The translations under genes were made by a program, and so were the position numbers. From Mycobacteriales bacterium (GTDB lineage Bacteria; Actinomycetota; Actinomycetes; Mycobacteriales; Mycobacteriaceae), in NCBI GenBank assembly GCA_012842085.1, contig DUTM01000010.1, positions 1-64,000 on the forward strand: DNA of 64,000 nt. The letters run 5' to 3'. Shown in pieces: positions 29,769 through 38,896 of the stretch (positions within the stretch are counted from its first letter, which is position 1; every line of letters begins with the position of its first letter). The notes under the pieces were generated by a model. It did not search any database and was not told the origin of the DNA. It saw nothing but the letters and a program-made list of their open reading frames with translations.

Positions 29769-31784
29769 TTACTTAAAGAAATTCTTAAGTACCTTACCAA
29801 GGATCCGTTTACTGGATTCCCCTTTCGTTAATTCGCGGCTGAGTTCAGTGCCGAGGGTCTTGGCAGCAGCACGGGTAGCTTTACCGAATTTGGAGTTGCG
29901 CCGCTCAGTACGTTTCTTTTCGCGTTCGCGTTCTTTCTTCTCCGCTTCTTTCGCGGCTTTTTCGCGGCGTTTCTCCTCTTCGGCGGCTTTCGCAGCGGCT
30001 TCCGCTTCTTTGCGACGAAGTTCCGCGTAGGCCGCCAACAGCTCAGAAGCTGATTCGCGATCCTGTGCGGTCATGTACTTTTCAGCAAGGTCAGAGTCCT
30101 GGATTGTGGCCTGCACTTGGGTCGGGTCGGCAGGGCCCATGACGGATTCCGGTGCCCACAGTTTGGTGGGTGCCACTGGGCTGGGACGCCCCTTGGGGTC
30201 CAGCACCGTCACGACTGCTTCTCCCACACCCAACTCAGTGAGGAGTTTCTCCAAATTGAAATCCGAGATGGGGAAGGTGGAGACGGTGGCTTTCAAGGCT
30301 TTCACATCATCGGGGGTGAATGCACGGAGTGCGTGCTGCACCCGGGAGCCCAATTGTCCCAGTACATCGGAAGGAACATCCTTGGGAGTTTGGGTGACGA
30401 AGAAAATTCCGACACCTTTGGAGCGGATCAGTTTTACGGTCTGTTCGATCTGCGCCAGGAACGCCTTCGATGCACCTTCGAAAAGCAGGTGCGCTTCATC
30501 GAAGAAGAACACCAGTTTGGGTTTCTCTGCGTCTCCCACTTCTGGAAGGTTGCTGAACAGGTCGTTGAGCAACCACATAACGAAGGCGGAGACTAGCGCC
30601 GGGCGTTGCGAGAGTCCGGTCATGCCGAGGAGGCTAATAATGCCGCGCCCATCGGAGTCTTTCCGTAGGAAGTGATCGGTATCGAAGTTGGGGATACCAA
30701 AGAATTGGTCTCCTCCCTGGCTGTTGAGCGCAGCTGTGGCACGGAGGATGACACCGGCGGAGGCGGTGGAAACGCCACCGATTTTTTTGAGCCGTTCCTT
30801 GCCATCGTCCGTATTGGTGAGGAAGTTGAGGACATCCTGGAGGTCTTTCAGGTCGTCCAGCGGCAAGCCTTGTTTTTTGGCGAACTCGAAAAGCAGCTGC
30901 AGAGCCTGGGTTTGGGTGTTGTTGAGGTCCATGGCTCGGGCCAGCAGGAGGGAACCGAAATCTTCCACCCGTGTGCGCACTGGGACTCCGGGGAATTTCT
31001 CGGAGGGGGCACCCAGGCTGAGTATTTCGGTGGGGAATGCGGTGGGCTCCCAGTCGTCTTGCCCTTGCGCGGCGGTGCGCTTCAACATCTTGTCACTGGA
31101 TTTACCGGGGGTCATCAATCCACTGAGGTCGCCTTTAACGTCGGTAATGAACACCGGCACCCCAGCTGCGGAGAGGCGTTCTGCCATGAGCTGCAGGGTT
31201 CTGGTTTTACCGGTACCGGTGGCGCCGGCCACCAGGCCGTGCCGGTTCATCATTTTGAGCGGAATACCGATCTTAATATCTGGGTGGTTCTCTTCGTCGA
31301 TAAGCCCGCAGCCCAAAGTGAGAGTGGGGTCTTCGAAGGCATATCCTTCTGCGAGGGTGACGGCGCGCGGATCTTTTTCTTCTTCCGGATCCGGCTCGGC
31401 TTCCGACTCAGCGTCCGCTACTGGCTCAGCGTCTGCTACTGCCGATTCCGCAGGAGTGTCTGCTTCCGGCTCTTCTGCTTCGGCTTTTTCTAGCGCTTCT
31501 TCAGCTTTGTCAGCGGCGATAGCTTTCTCGCCCGCATCGGATGCGGCCTTCTTCGCGGCTTTTTTAGCTTCCTTCTTGTCAGCTTTCTCAGGGGTGTCTT
31601 CGTCGGCGTTGGCACTGGCACTTTCGGCGGCGGCAGCAGCGGCAGCTAATTCTGCGGCTTTGGCGGCTGCCTCGGCGGCAGCGGCTTTTGCTGCAGCGGC
31701 TTCAGCTTTCAGCCGAGCAATTTCGGCGGCCTTGGCGGCAGCTGCAACATCAGGATTTTCAGCAGTAGTTTTTTTCTCAGCCAT
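29769..31784 (-). CDS. HerA/DUF853-like ATPase with long Ala/Glu/Lys coil
   Basis: A 671-residue P-loop ATPase of the HerA-FtsK group (DUF853), probably a DNA translocase or helicase-like protein. Residues 1-145 form an Ala/Glu/Lys-rich coiled coil. The ATPase domain has Walker A GATGTGKT (Lys193), DVKGDLSGLM, and Walker B LVFFFDEAHLLFEG. The last about 75 residues are again a highly charged basic coil. The start ATG 31784 has GGATGAGG upstream; it overlaps neither neighbour. The long charged coils are a lineage-specific addition. Function is inferred. Confidence 0.82.
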   Translation of the reverse strand: MAEKKTTAENPDVAAAAKAAEIARLKAEAAAAKAAAAEAAAKAAELAAAAAAAESASANADEDTPEKADKKEAKKAAKKAASDAGEKAIAADKAEEALEKAEAEEPEADTPAESAVADAEPVADAESEAEPDPEEEKDPRAVTLAEGYAFEDPTLTLGCGLIDEENHPDIKIGIPLKMMNRHGLVAGATGTGKTRTLQLMAERLSAAGVPVFITDVKGDLSGLMTPGKSSDKMLKRTAAQGQDDWEPTAFPTEILSLGAPSEKFPGVPVRTRVEDFGSLLLARAMDLNNTQTQALQLLFEFAKKQGLPLDDLKDLQDVLNFLTNTDDGKERLKKIGGVSTASAGVILRATAALNSQGGDQFFGIPNFDTDHFLRKDSDGRGIISLLGMTGLSQRPALVSAFVMWLLNDLFSNLPEVGDAEKPKLVFFFDEAHLLFEGASKAFLAQIEQTVKLIRSKGVGIFFVTQTPKDVPSDVLGQLGSRVQHALRAFTPDDVKALKATVSTFPISDFNLEKLLTELGVGEAVVTVLDPKGRPSPVAPTKLWAPESVMGPADPTQVQATIQDSDLAEKYMTAQDRESASELLAAYAELRRKEAEAAAKAAEEEKRREKAAKEAEKKEREREKKRTERRNSKFGKATRAAAKTLGTELSRELTKGESSKRILGKVLKNFFK

Positions 31785-31815
31785 GCACCTCATCCTACTG
31801 GAAAGGTGCTGCACC

Positions 31816-33363
31816 TTAGAGCTGTAAATTCCGTATAGCTGCAGAAAGATGCTGTGCTAAATCGGAAGCAGTAATGGGGCTGCCCGGATTCGGTCCGGTT
31901 CCAGTGCCACCTGCTGCCATCATGGCGGCTCGGGAATGTGCCCGCACTGCTAAAGCTGCTGCTTCTTCCACGCTGCGCCCCACAGTGTTTCCGTGTGCCA
32001 CCAGGGCCCCGATAACACCACTTAGTACGTCTCCAGAACCCGGTGTGGCCGCCCAAGAGCTACCGGTGTCTTCGGCGAAACAGCCGCCGTCACCCGCAAT
32101 ATAGGTGGCACGGCCCTTCAGCAGGATGGAAATATTTATTCCTTGCGCAGCCCATGCGGCTCGACATGCGGCAACAGCAGCAGGGCGTCCCATTTCTGCG
32201 ATATCTTCTGTGGTTTCGGGCAAAGGCGTATCTGGAGCAGCAGGATAGGTGGCACATAGCCGCAAGAACTCCCCTGCGTGTGGGGTGAGTAGGGTGGCGG
32301 CGGTGCGGGGACGCTCATCCATAAGTTCGGGTCGTTCCGAAATGAGGGTGAGGGCGTCCGCGTCCAGCACTACCGGTTCATTGCGCTGCAAAATCCATTC
32401 GAGACGGTCGGCGGCGGCATCATCGGTTCCCATGCCGGGGCCAGCCACCCAGGCATCCACGCGGCCAGCTTGTTTGGGCGAACTGGTGCACACCACATCC
32501 GGATGGTGGTGAAGAACCAGGTCGGTGGCGGATCCGCTGTAACGAACCATGGCGGAGGTGGCGGCACACGCCCCGGCGACTGACAACAGTGCAGCACCCG
32601 GGTAGGTAACGGATCCGGCGCAGATTCCCACCACACCGGTGCTGTATTTGTTGTCGTCAATGCTGGGTATGGGCCAGCGGTCTGCAACATCAGTGTCAGA
32701 TAGGAGTTGGAAAGCCGGTGTGTCCCCGGTGAAATCCAGCCCAATATCGACCAGGTAGAGGCGTCCGCATTGGGGACGGGCAAGCACGTGGCAGGGCTTG
32801 AGGGCACCGAAAGTAACGGTGGCGACCGGCGCAACGTGTGGTTCGTGAATGACGCCCGTGTCCGGATCAATACCTGTGGGGATGTCGACGGAGAGGATGG
32901 GGGTGTTTTGTTGTGCCAGTTTCTGCACGATGGTGGCGGCGGGTTCCCGGATTGCCCCTTTTCCGCCAATACCCACAATGCCGTCAACTGCGAAGGTGCA
33001 GCGTTCCACTGCCACCGCCACTGCGTCCTGGTCGTGGACGGGTATGGCATCACCAAACGCATCTTGGAATGCGGTGAGCCCGGCGGTGTGGGTGCGGTCC
33101 GGGTTGAGGAGGATGGCGGTGACGGCCACTCCCCGCCGGCGCAGGAAGGTGCCACACCAGAGAGTGTCTCCCCCATTGTTGCCGGCTCCCACCAGCAGCA
33201 GCACCCGGTTGCCAGCTACTTTGCCGGTGTGGTGGCGGAGTTCTTGGACGGTGTGGGTGTAGAGGCCGTAGGCGGCCCGCTGCATGAGATCCCCTTCTGG
33301 TAGTGCTTGCAGGAGAGGTTCTTCGGCTTTGCGAATACTGTCTGCGCTGTAAACACCAACCAT
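31816..33363 (-). CDS. nnr: Bifunctional NAD(P)HX epimerase/dehydratase
   Basis: A 515-residue metabolite-repair enzyme. The N-terminal YjeF_N epimerase (about 1-215) has LLVGAGNNGGDTLW and VDIPTGIDPDTG. The C-terminal ADP- or ATP-dependent dehydratase (about 230-515) has the ribokinase-type ATPGSGDVLSGVIGALVAHG loop. The start is ATG 33363, preceded by GAGGAG. It is seven bases after the stop of the small membrane protein gene. Confidence 0.95.
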   Translation of the reverse strand: MVGVYSADSIRKAEEPLLQALPEGDLMQRAAYGLYTHTVQELRHHTGKVAGNRVLLLVGAGNNGGDTLWCGTFLRRRGVAVTAILLNPDRTHTAGLTAFQDAFGDAIPVHDQDAVAVAVERCTFAVDGIVGIGGKGAIREPAATIVQKLAQQNTPILSVDIPTGIDPDTGVIHEPHVAPVATVTFGALKPCHVLARPQCGRLYLVDIGLDFTGDTPAFQLLSDTDVADRWPIPSIDDNKYSTGVVGICAGSVTYPGAALLSVAGACAATSAMVRYSGSATDLVLHHHPDVVCTSSPKQAGRVDAWVAGPGMGTDDAAADRLEWILQRNEPVVLDADALTLISERPELMDERPRTAATLLTPHAGEFLRLCATYPAAPDTPLPETTEDIAEMGRPAAVAACRAAWAAQGINISILLKGRATYIAGDGGCFAEDTGSSWAATPGSGDVLSGVIGALVAHGNTVGRSVEEAAALAVRAHSRAAMMAAGGTGTGPNPGSPITASDLAQHLSAAIRNLQL

Positions 33364-33369
33364 GGTGAT

Positions 33370-33795
33370 CTACTCCTCGGATTCGTTGAGTGTGTGGGGT
33401 TGCGTTTTGTTGCGCTCCGGTATGGGGCTCCACAGGAGGCCTAGTCCCAGGCTCGACAAGATAATGATGCCCCCGAAGAACGCCACAATGCCGCCCGCGA
33501 TGGGGGGATTGGTGGTAACCACTACCAGTCCTCCGATCCAGGCAGCCAGGGAAAGCACCGTGAACACCACCCGTGCCCACAGTTTCCCGCGGATAAGCAG
33601 GTAGAGGAGGGCGACGGCGGCAAGGAAACAGGCAGCCACAACCGCTGGAAGGACTCCTGCCGAGCCGTTGGTGGGGGCGAGTCGTTCCGCGATGACGATG
33701 ATGCCGATGCACACCCCGGCCGCTATGAGCAACCCTATGCAGATGATGGCAAGCAGGTTGGCGACTGGGCTGAGTCCCTGGATCCAGCGTTTCAT
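33370..33795 (-). CDS. Four-helix membrane protein, unknown
   Basis: A 141-residue inner-membrane protein with four predicted hydrophobic segments: about 12-35, 50-67, 74-92 and 97-121. The C-terminus is short and polar. No family was recognised. It lies between glmS and nnr on the same strand, with a 21-base gap from glmS. A membrane protein in this region also occurs in mycobacteria (Rv3435c), but homology is not claimed. Confidence 0.75.
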   Translation of the reverse strand: MKRWIQGLSPVANLLAIICIGLLIAAGVCIGIIVIAERLAPTNGSAGVLPAVVAACFLAAVALLYLLIRGKLWARVVFTVLSLAAWIGGLVVVTTNPPIAGGIVAFFGGIIILSSLGLGLLWSPIPERNKTQPHTLNESEE

Positions 33796-33816
33796 GTGGG
33801 TGTTTCCGGTGTGTGT

Positions 33817-35694
33817 TTATTCAACGGTGACGGATTTGGCCAGATTGCGTGGCTTGTCCACGTCGTAGCCGCGCTGGGTCGCGATTTCGGCGGCCAGCAT
33901 TTGAAGCGGCACGGTGGCCACTAGCGGCTGCAGGAGGCTGGGGCATTCTGGGATCCGCACAATGTGATCTGCGAAGGGGATGACGGAGTCGTCTCCTTCT
34001 TCTGCGATAACAATGGTGGTGGCTCCGCGGGCCTGAACTTCCTGCACGTTGGACACCATCTTGGAGTGCAGGAGGGGGTGACGTTTGGGGGACGGCATGA
34101 TGACGATCACCGGTACGCCCTCTTCCAGAAGCGCAATAGGTCCGTGCTTGAGTTCACCGGCGGGGAATCCTTCCGCATGGATGTAGGCGAGCTCTTTAAG
34201 TTTGAGCGCGCCTTCCAGTGCCACCGGGTAGCCCACGTTGCGACCAATGAAGAGCATGGTGTCGTTTTGGGCGAAGTGTCCCGCAATTTCGTTGACGTTG
34301 TCCCACTGTTCGAGGGTCTTTTCTACCTTTGCGGACATGTTTTCCAGGTCTTGGAAGATCTCCTCGACTTCTTCTGCGTATTTGGTACCGCGGGCTTGTG
34401 CTAGCGCCAGCCCCACAAGGTAGTTGGCGGTCACCTGCGCCAGGAAGGATTTGGTAGAGGCGACGGCGATTTCGGGTCCGGCGTGCGTGTAGAGCACGGC
34501 ATCAGATTCGCGCGGTATCTGTGCACCGTTGGTGTTGCAGATGGCCAGCACGCGGGCTTTTTGGGCGCGGGCGTGGCGGAGCGCTTCCAAGGTGTCGGCA
34601 GTTTCCCCGGATTGGGATATCGCAAGCACTAGCGTGTCCGGTCCGAGTACGGCGTCTCGGTAGCGGAATTCGCTGGCCAGTTCAATTTCGACGGGGACAC
34701 GGGTCCAGTGTTCGATCGCATATTTGGCGAGCATGCCAGAGTGGTAGGCGGATCCGCAGGCCACCACAAAGATTTTTTCGATCTGGCGGAGATCCTCATC
34801 TGTAATGCGCTGCTCGTCTAGGACGATGCGGCCATTGTGGAGGTGTCCACGGAGGGTGTCGGCGATGGCATGGGGCTGCTCTGCGATTTCTTTGAGCATG
34901 AAGTAGTCGTAGCCGTCTTTTTCGGCGGCTTCCAGGTCCCAATCAATGGTGAAGGGGCGTCCTTCGATTTCGGTTCCGGCGAAGTCGGTGATGGTGTAGC
35001 CGTCTTTAGTGATGGTGACGATGTTGTCTTGGCCGAGTTCGACAGCTTGCCGCGTATATTCGATGAAGGCTGCGACGTCGGATCCCAGGAACATGGCGTC
35101 TTCCCCTATGCCGACAACAAGGGGAGTGTTGCGACGGCAGGCGAGAAGCCGGTCGGGATGGTCGGCATGGGCAATGACGATGGTGAAGGCACCTTCCAGC
35201 ATGTTGGCGACGGCGCGTACAGATTTGTCGATGCTGCCGCGGTTTTCGCCATCCCCGTAGTACTCACGGTGGAGGAGGTGCACGATTGTTTCGGAGTCAG
35301 TGTCGGAGCGGAGGCCGAAACCGTCTGCTTCTAGCTCTGCCCGCAGTACGGCGAAGTTTTCGATGATGCCGTTGTGCACGATAGCGATCTTGTTGTCACT
35401 GTCTACGTGCGGGTGGGCGTTGACGTCGGTGGGGCGCCCGTGGGTTGCCCAGCGTATGTGCCCTAAACCTGTCGTTGACTCGTAATTATTGAGGTTTGCG
35501 TCTTCGACAGCCTCGGCAAGATTGTCTAATCTACCCGCGCGTTTTTCGACTGCCATGCCACCTTTGCCATCAAGGGCAGCTATTCCAGCTGAGTCGTATC
35601 CGCGATATTCCATGCGCCGCAAGCCATCTAGTACTAAGCCCACAGCGGAGGGGGTCTTGCCTGGCGTTCCTACATATCCAACGATTCCACACAT
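33817..35694 (-). CDS. glmS: Glutamine-fructose-6-phosphate aminotransferase (isomerising)
   Basis: GlmS makes glucosamine-6-phosphate from fructose-6-phosphate and glutamine. The 625-residue protein has catalytic Cys2 (MCGIVGYVG), an N-terminal class II amidotransferase domain to about 240, two SIS sugar-isomerase domains (CGSAYHSGM, SQSGETADT), and the C-terminal KSVTVE end. Together with glmM (39303) it supplies UDP-GlcNAc for peptidoglycan, a classical actinobacterial arrangement. It is preceded by a 165-base intergenic region. Confidence 0.98.
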   Translation of the reverse strand: MCGIVGYVGTPGKTPSAVGLVLDGLRRMEYRGYDSAGIAALDGKGGMAVEKRAGRLDNLAEAVEDANLNNYESTTGLGHIRWATHGRPTDVNAHPHVDSDNKIAIVHNGIIENFAVLRAELEADGFGLRSDTDSETIVHLLHREYYGDGENRGSIDKSVRAVANMLEGAFTIVIAHADHPDRLLACRRNTPLVVGIGEDAMFLGSDVAAFIEYTRQAVELGQDNIVTITKDGYTITDFAGTEIEGRPFTIDWDLEAAEKDGYDYFMLKEIAEQPHAIADTLRGHLHNGRIVLDEQRITDEDLRQIEKIFVVACGSAYHSGMLAKYAIEHWTRVPVEIELASEFRYRDAVLGPDTLVLAISQSGETADTLEALRHARAQKARVLAICNTNGAQIPRESDAVLYTHAGPEIAVASTKSFLAQVTANYLVGLALAQARGTKYAEEVEEIFQDLENMSAKVEKTLEQWDNVNEIAGHFAQNDTMLFIGRNVGYPVALEGALKLKELAYIHAEGFPAGELKHGPIALLEEGVPVIVIMPSPKRHPLLHSKMVSNVQEVQARGATTIVIAEEGDDSVIPFADHIVRIPECPSLLQPLVATVPLQMLAAEIATQRGYDVDKPRNLAKSVTVE

Positions 35695-35859
35695 AACCTA
35701 TAGCCTACTGCTTTATGGCGATTATGTGTGCTTCGGTTTGCTCGTGGTGCCTTCCTAAAACAATTTTTTTTGGGGTTTTGTTTTGGGGTTGGCTTAATTC
35801 GGGGGCAAGTTTTGGTTATTGTCTGCTTCTGCTGGATTGTTTTTGACTAGGCTAGAAGC

Positions 35860-36684
35860 GTGGCTAAGAAACTTAAAAAACTTGTCTCTGATCTGTCCTA
35901 CATTGGACGTCGTCGTGTCCTGCGTGGCGATTTGGCTGATATCGGTTTGAAGGGCTACGTTTTTGCCCCGACTGGCCGTGTTAAGGCCCCTGTCGTGTTT
36001 TTGTTGCATGACTGGTTGTCCCCTGCCTCTTTCTATAAGGAGTGGGCACGGCATCTTGCTTCGTGGGGTATTGCTTGCGTAGTTCCCTCTTTGGATCGCG
36101 CACTTCTTACTGATGCGGCAGCGCTGGCGGACGAGACTGAGGACGTTATTGAGCGTTTGTTGACGTGTCCGCTTGGTAAGGGCGCGGCACCTTTGGATCG
36201 TAACCGTGTGGGTGTTTTTGGGCATGGCCTGGGTGGCAGTGTTGCTGCCCTTTTGGCTAAGCGCCGCCCTTCTTTGAACGGTATTGTGGCTGCTTATCCA
36301 ACTGAGTGTGTGCCGGATCCTGTGGTGAAGGCGGCTGGTTGTAAGGTTCCGGCGTTGTTTGTTGCGCCGGAGAAGCCTGCACTGGTCAATATTGATATTT
36401 CACGGGCGCTGGGTAATACCTGGGGCGAGAATGCCATTGTCCGGTGTTTCCCTGGCGCTACTCGGGTCGGTTTGGTGTCATCCTCCATTTTTGAGCGTCT
36501 TGGTTTGACGGAGAAGGATGATCCAAAGGTTTTGAAGAAGCAGAAGGCCACGATTACTGGTTTCTTCCTGGCCGCTGTGATGGGCGATAAGGATTATAAA
36601 GCGTTCACCACGGAGGAGGAGATTAAGGGCTCCGAGGTGCTTCTGACTGCCCATGACGAGTTTATGCGCAAGCACGATGACTGA
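35860..36684 (+). CDS. Alpha/beta hydrolase-like protein with altered nucleophile elbow
   Basis: A 274-residue cytoplasmic protein with the dienelactone-hydrolase fold (Rv3438 position). Core strands FLLHDWLSP, GVFGHGLGG and VPALFVAPEK are recognisable. The nucleophile elbow reads GHGLGG where active enzymes have G-H-S-x-G-G, so the catalytic Ser is replaced by Gly. Either it is inactive or it uses another residue. The start is a GTG at 35860 with no good ribosome-binding site and a TAGGCT just upstream, so a leaderless transcript is possible. The gene ends before a palindromic terminator. Confidence 0.72.
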   Translation: MAKKLKKLVSDLSYIGRRRVLRGDLADIGLKGYVFAPTGRVKAPVVFLLHDWLSPASFYKEWARHLASWGIACVVPSLDRALLTDAAALADETEDVIERLLTCPLGKGAAPLDRNRVGVFGHGLGGSVAALLAKRRPSLNGIVAAYPTECVPDPVVKAAGCKVPALFVAPEKPALVNIDISRALGNTWGENAIVRCFPGATRVGLVSSSIFERLGLTEKDDPKVLKKQKATITGFFLAAVMGDKDYKAFTTEEEIKGSEVLLTAHDEFMRKHDD

Positions 36685-36711
36685 TCTGCCATAGTTTTGG
36701 TTCTTTATAAA

Positions 36712-36743
36712 AAGGTGGGACTGACAATTGTCAGTCCCACCTT
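36712..36743. terminator. Perfect 32-bp palindrome, bidirectional terminator
   Basis: The perfect self-complementary arm AAGGTGGGACTGACAA and its mirror leave no loop other than the central bases. It lies between convergent genes, with a T-rich stretch on the right. It includes the stop codon of the small minus-strand gene at 36731. Confidence 0.8.
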
Positions 36744-36979
36744 CTTGGCTTTGTGGAGTTTTTATTTTCTGGCCGGGAGGAGACTTTTAGGTCTTCGACG
36801 CTCAAGAACCCGTTGTCTACTAGTTCTTGGATGCCAAGGAGCACTTGGTCGATGTCTTCTATTACCTCATCGGTTATTTCGATTGGCTCATTGAGGTCTA
36901 GGGCTTCGAGGATTTTTTCTGCCTTTTCCTCGTAAGGGTCACGATGGGTAGTTTGTTTCCTACCTGTAAATACGGACAC
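36731..36979 (-). CDS. Small acidic protein of the glmS-glmM type VII cassette
   Basis: An 82-residue unrecognised protein, acidic and helical: EEKAEKILEALDLNEPIEITDEVIEDIDQVLLGIQELVDNGFL. Start GTG 36979 follows the stop of the large WXG protein by two bases; its AGGAGG lies inside the end of that gene. So it is part of the same operon. The last codons run into the arm of a terminator hairpin. No homologue identified; a chaperone or partner for the adjacent secreted protein is a guess. Confidence 0.55.
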   Translation of the reverse strand: MSVFTGRKQTTHRDPYEEKAEKILEALDLNEPIEITDEVIEDIDQVLLGIQELVDNGFLSVEDLKVSSRPENKNSTKPRRWD

Positions 36980-36981
36980 CT

Positions 36982-38896
36982 TTACCAGCCTCCTGAGTTA
37001 GCCAAACTTGACGAGGAAACTGTATTAGATGTGGACCCTGTTTGTGGGGTGCTACTTTCGGATTGTTGGTCACCAAGAGCGGTTTCTTGATTGTCTTCTC
37101 CGACACCAGATATCACCTGTGCGTCCGCTCCACCTGATGGGCTATTAACACTTTGATCAGCAGCTTTGGTTTCCACAGTGGTAGCTGAAGTGTCTGTTGA
37201 CTCTTCGTTTTCTGGCTCAGTTTTAGCCTCGGAATCGCTGATATTTTTTTTCTTCGTTCTCGTCCTCAGAATCGGTGTCTTCCGTATCCGAATTGTCTTC
37301 ATCGACCTGTTCGGTGTCTTCAGTACCGTCGTTTTCTAGCTCTTCTTTGGAATCTGAGTGTTTCAGTTCATCCGAGTCCTCATTGGCTTCGGTGTCGAGT
37401 TCTGTACTGTCGTTAAGTTCACCGACTTCTAGATCACCAGAGATGCGAACACCTTCGCCATCAATATTTAATTCACCTCCAACCTTTAGTCCCCAACTTG
37501 GACGATTGGTGGATGAACTCCGGTCACCTGACTGGCTCGGTTCACCTGCGGAACTATCTTCTCTGTTGTATTCGAATTGACCTTCGATTTCGGTTCTTAT
37601 TCCTGGGGTTTGTGCATTGCTTCCGTCACTTTGGAAGCCCCCAGCGAGACCGGATTCTGCCGGTAATGGGTTGTACGTCTGATAGTTGAACCCTGCTCCC
37701 CCACCATATGGAGGAGTTTGTAGTCCGCCTATGGGAGCTGTTTGGGATTTGTCTTGGAGGATTTGGTCCACCAGGTCTCGGTACTTTTGGTTCTCTTCCT
37801 GAATTATTTTTGCGAGACGATCGGTACTATCCTGTGCCTCTTTATTGGACCGGTAAGTGTCGGTAATCTCTGTTTTTTCTTTTATCTTTGCAGTATCAGT
37901 TTCCGGCCCAATACCGACATTTTTCGTGTCGGTAGGAGGTGCTGGAATAGTTGACGCTTGTCCGCCGCTCGAACCGCCTGTGTATTGAAAGCTTTCTTGA
38001 TTGCCGCTATGGCCGGCATTCTCAGAATTGTCTTTGGAGCCGCTGTCTTTACTGGTGTCTTTCCCCTTAGACTGATCGGCACCATCATTCTTACTGGTTT
38101 TGGCATGACCATCAGTTTTGGGAGTTTTGCACTTTGTAGAGCACTTGCCATCTGACGGCAGCGTGGCAGAGGGAAGTTCCTTCTGCTGCAGACTACCGGA
38201 CACTTCGGCCCAAATTTTATTGACCGTCTGCTCAGTATCAGCAAGTAGTTGTTCGAATTCTGCCTTCATCGCCTTGACTTCATCAGACGCTACTAACAGA
38301 TTCCATATGCTCTTTTCCGGATCTGCGGAAGCATCAAATATTACTTCATAACCAATACTGGTCTCGCCATTTGCATAGGCCACTTGGATATTTGATGAAG
38401 TGTTGAAGACATCGCCAAGAGTAATGACTGTCTCTCGTTTTGAAATTTCTTCTGCTTTCAAGGAAGCCCGGTGGAGCAGTTTTTCAGACGCGATCTTTCC
38501 GGCGACAATATTCTTTTGCGCTATTTCGTAAGCTTCACTGTGTCGAATAGCATCTTCACTGCTTCTCTTAATTTTTTCTTGAGCAGCATCAGCAGCCTCA
38601 CCCTGCCACAGCTTTTTCAAACTGTCAGAGTTAGTTTTAATCTCAGCTCCGAATGCACTCCAAATTTTAGCTAATTCGCCCGCCTCCGCAGCCAACTGGA
38701 CAATTTTAGGAATATCCAGTTCCAATGGGGCTATCGCACGGTTCGCTTTGATCATATAGTCTGGGTCAATGCGCGATACCGCCTTGCCAATCATCTGGCT
38801 AATCGTGCCATAAGATTGGCTTTTAACTCTCACCAATTTAGCGGCATTTTTAAACCGTTGGATGCTTTCTTCGTATGAACCAATGCCTGCTGACAC
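36982..38896 (-). pseudogene. WXG-type large type VII substrate-like protein, frameshifted at an A8 run
   Basis: The first frame (38896 to 37223) encodes 557 residues, a helical N-terminus with WQG (residues 97-99, in SDSLKKLWQGEAADAAQEK) as in WXG/LXG secreted proteins, then a Lys/Asp/Ser low-complexity stretch, and a very acidic tail. At eight T on the plus strand (37244-37251; A8 in the gene) a second frame (37302 to 36982) continues the same acidic Ser/Thr composition to SLANSGGW. Deleting one A gives ...EENEEKNISDSEAK... and a single protein of about 637 residues. Start GTG 38896 follows the EspC-like gene directly. It occupies the Rv3439c position. Frameshift or phase variation cannot be distinguished. 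Confidence 0.65.

Noticed and set aside
30688-31827. 379-codon Ser/Ala-rich plus-strand frame
   Set aside because: It mirrors the Ala/Glu/Lys coil of the HerA-like gene; its repeats are the complement of GCG/AAG codons.
36982-37302. Separate 106-codon gene starting MKTIRIRK
   Set aside because: No ribosome-binding site; its sequence after the first 20 residues is the natural continuation of the upstream acidic protein across the A8 run, so I treat it as the same gene.
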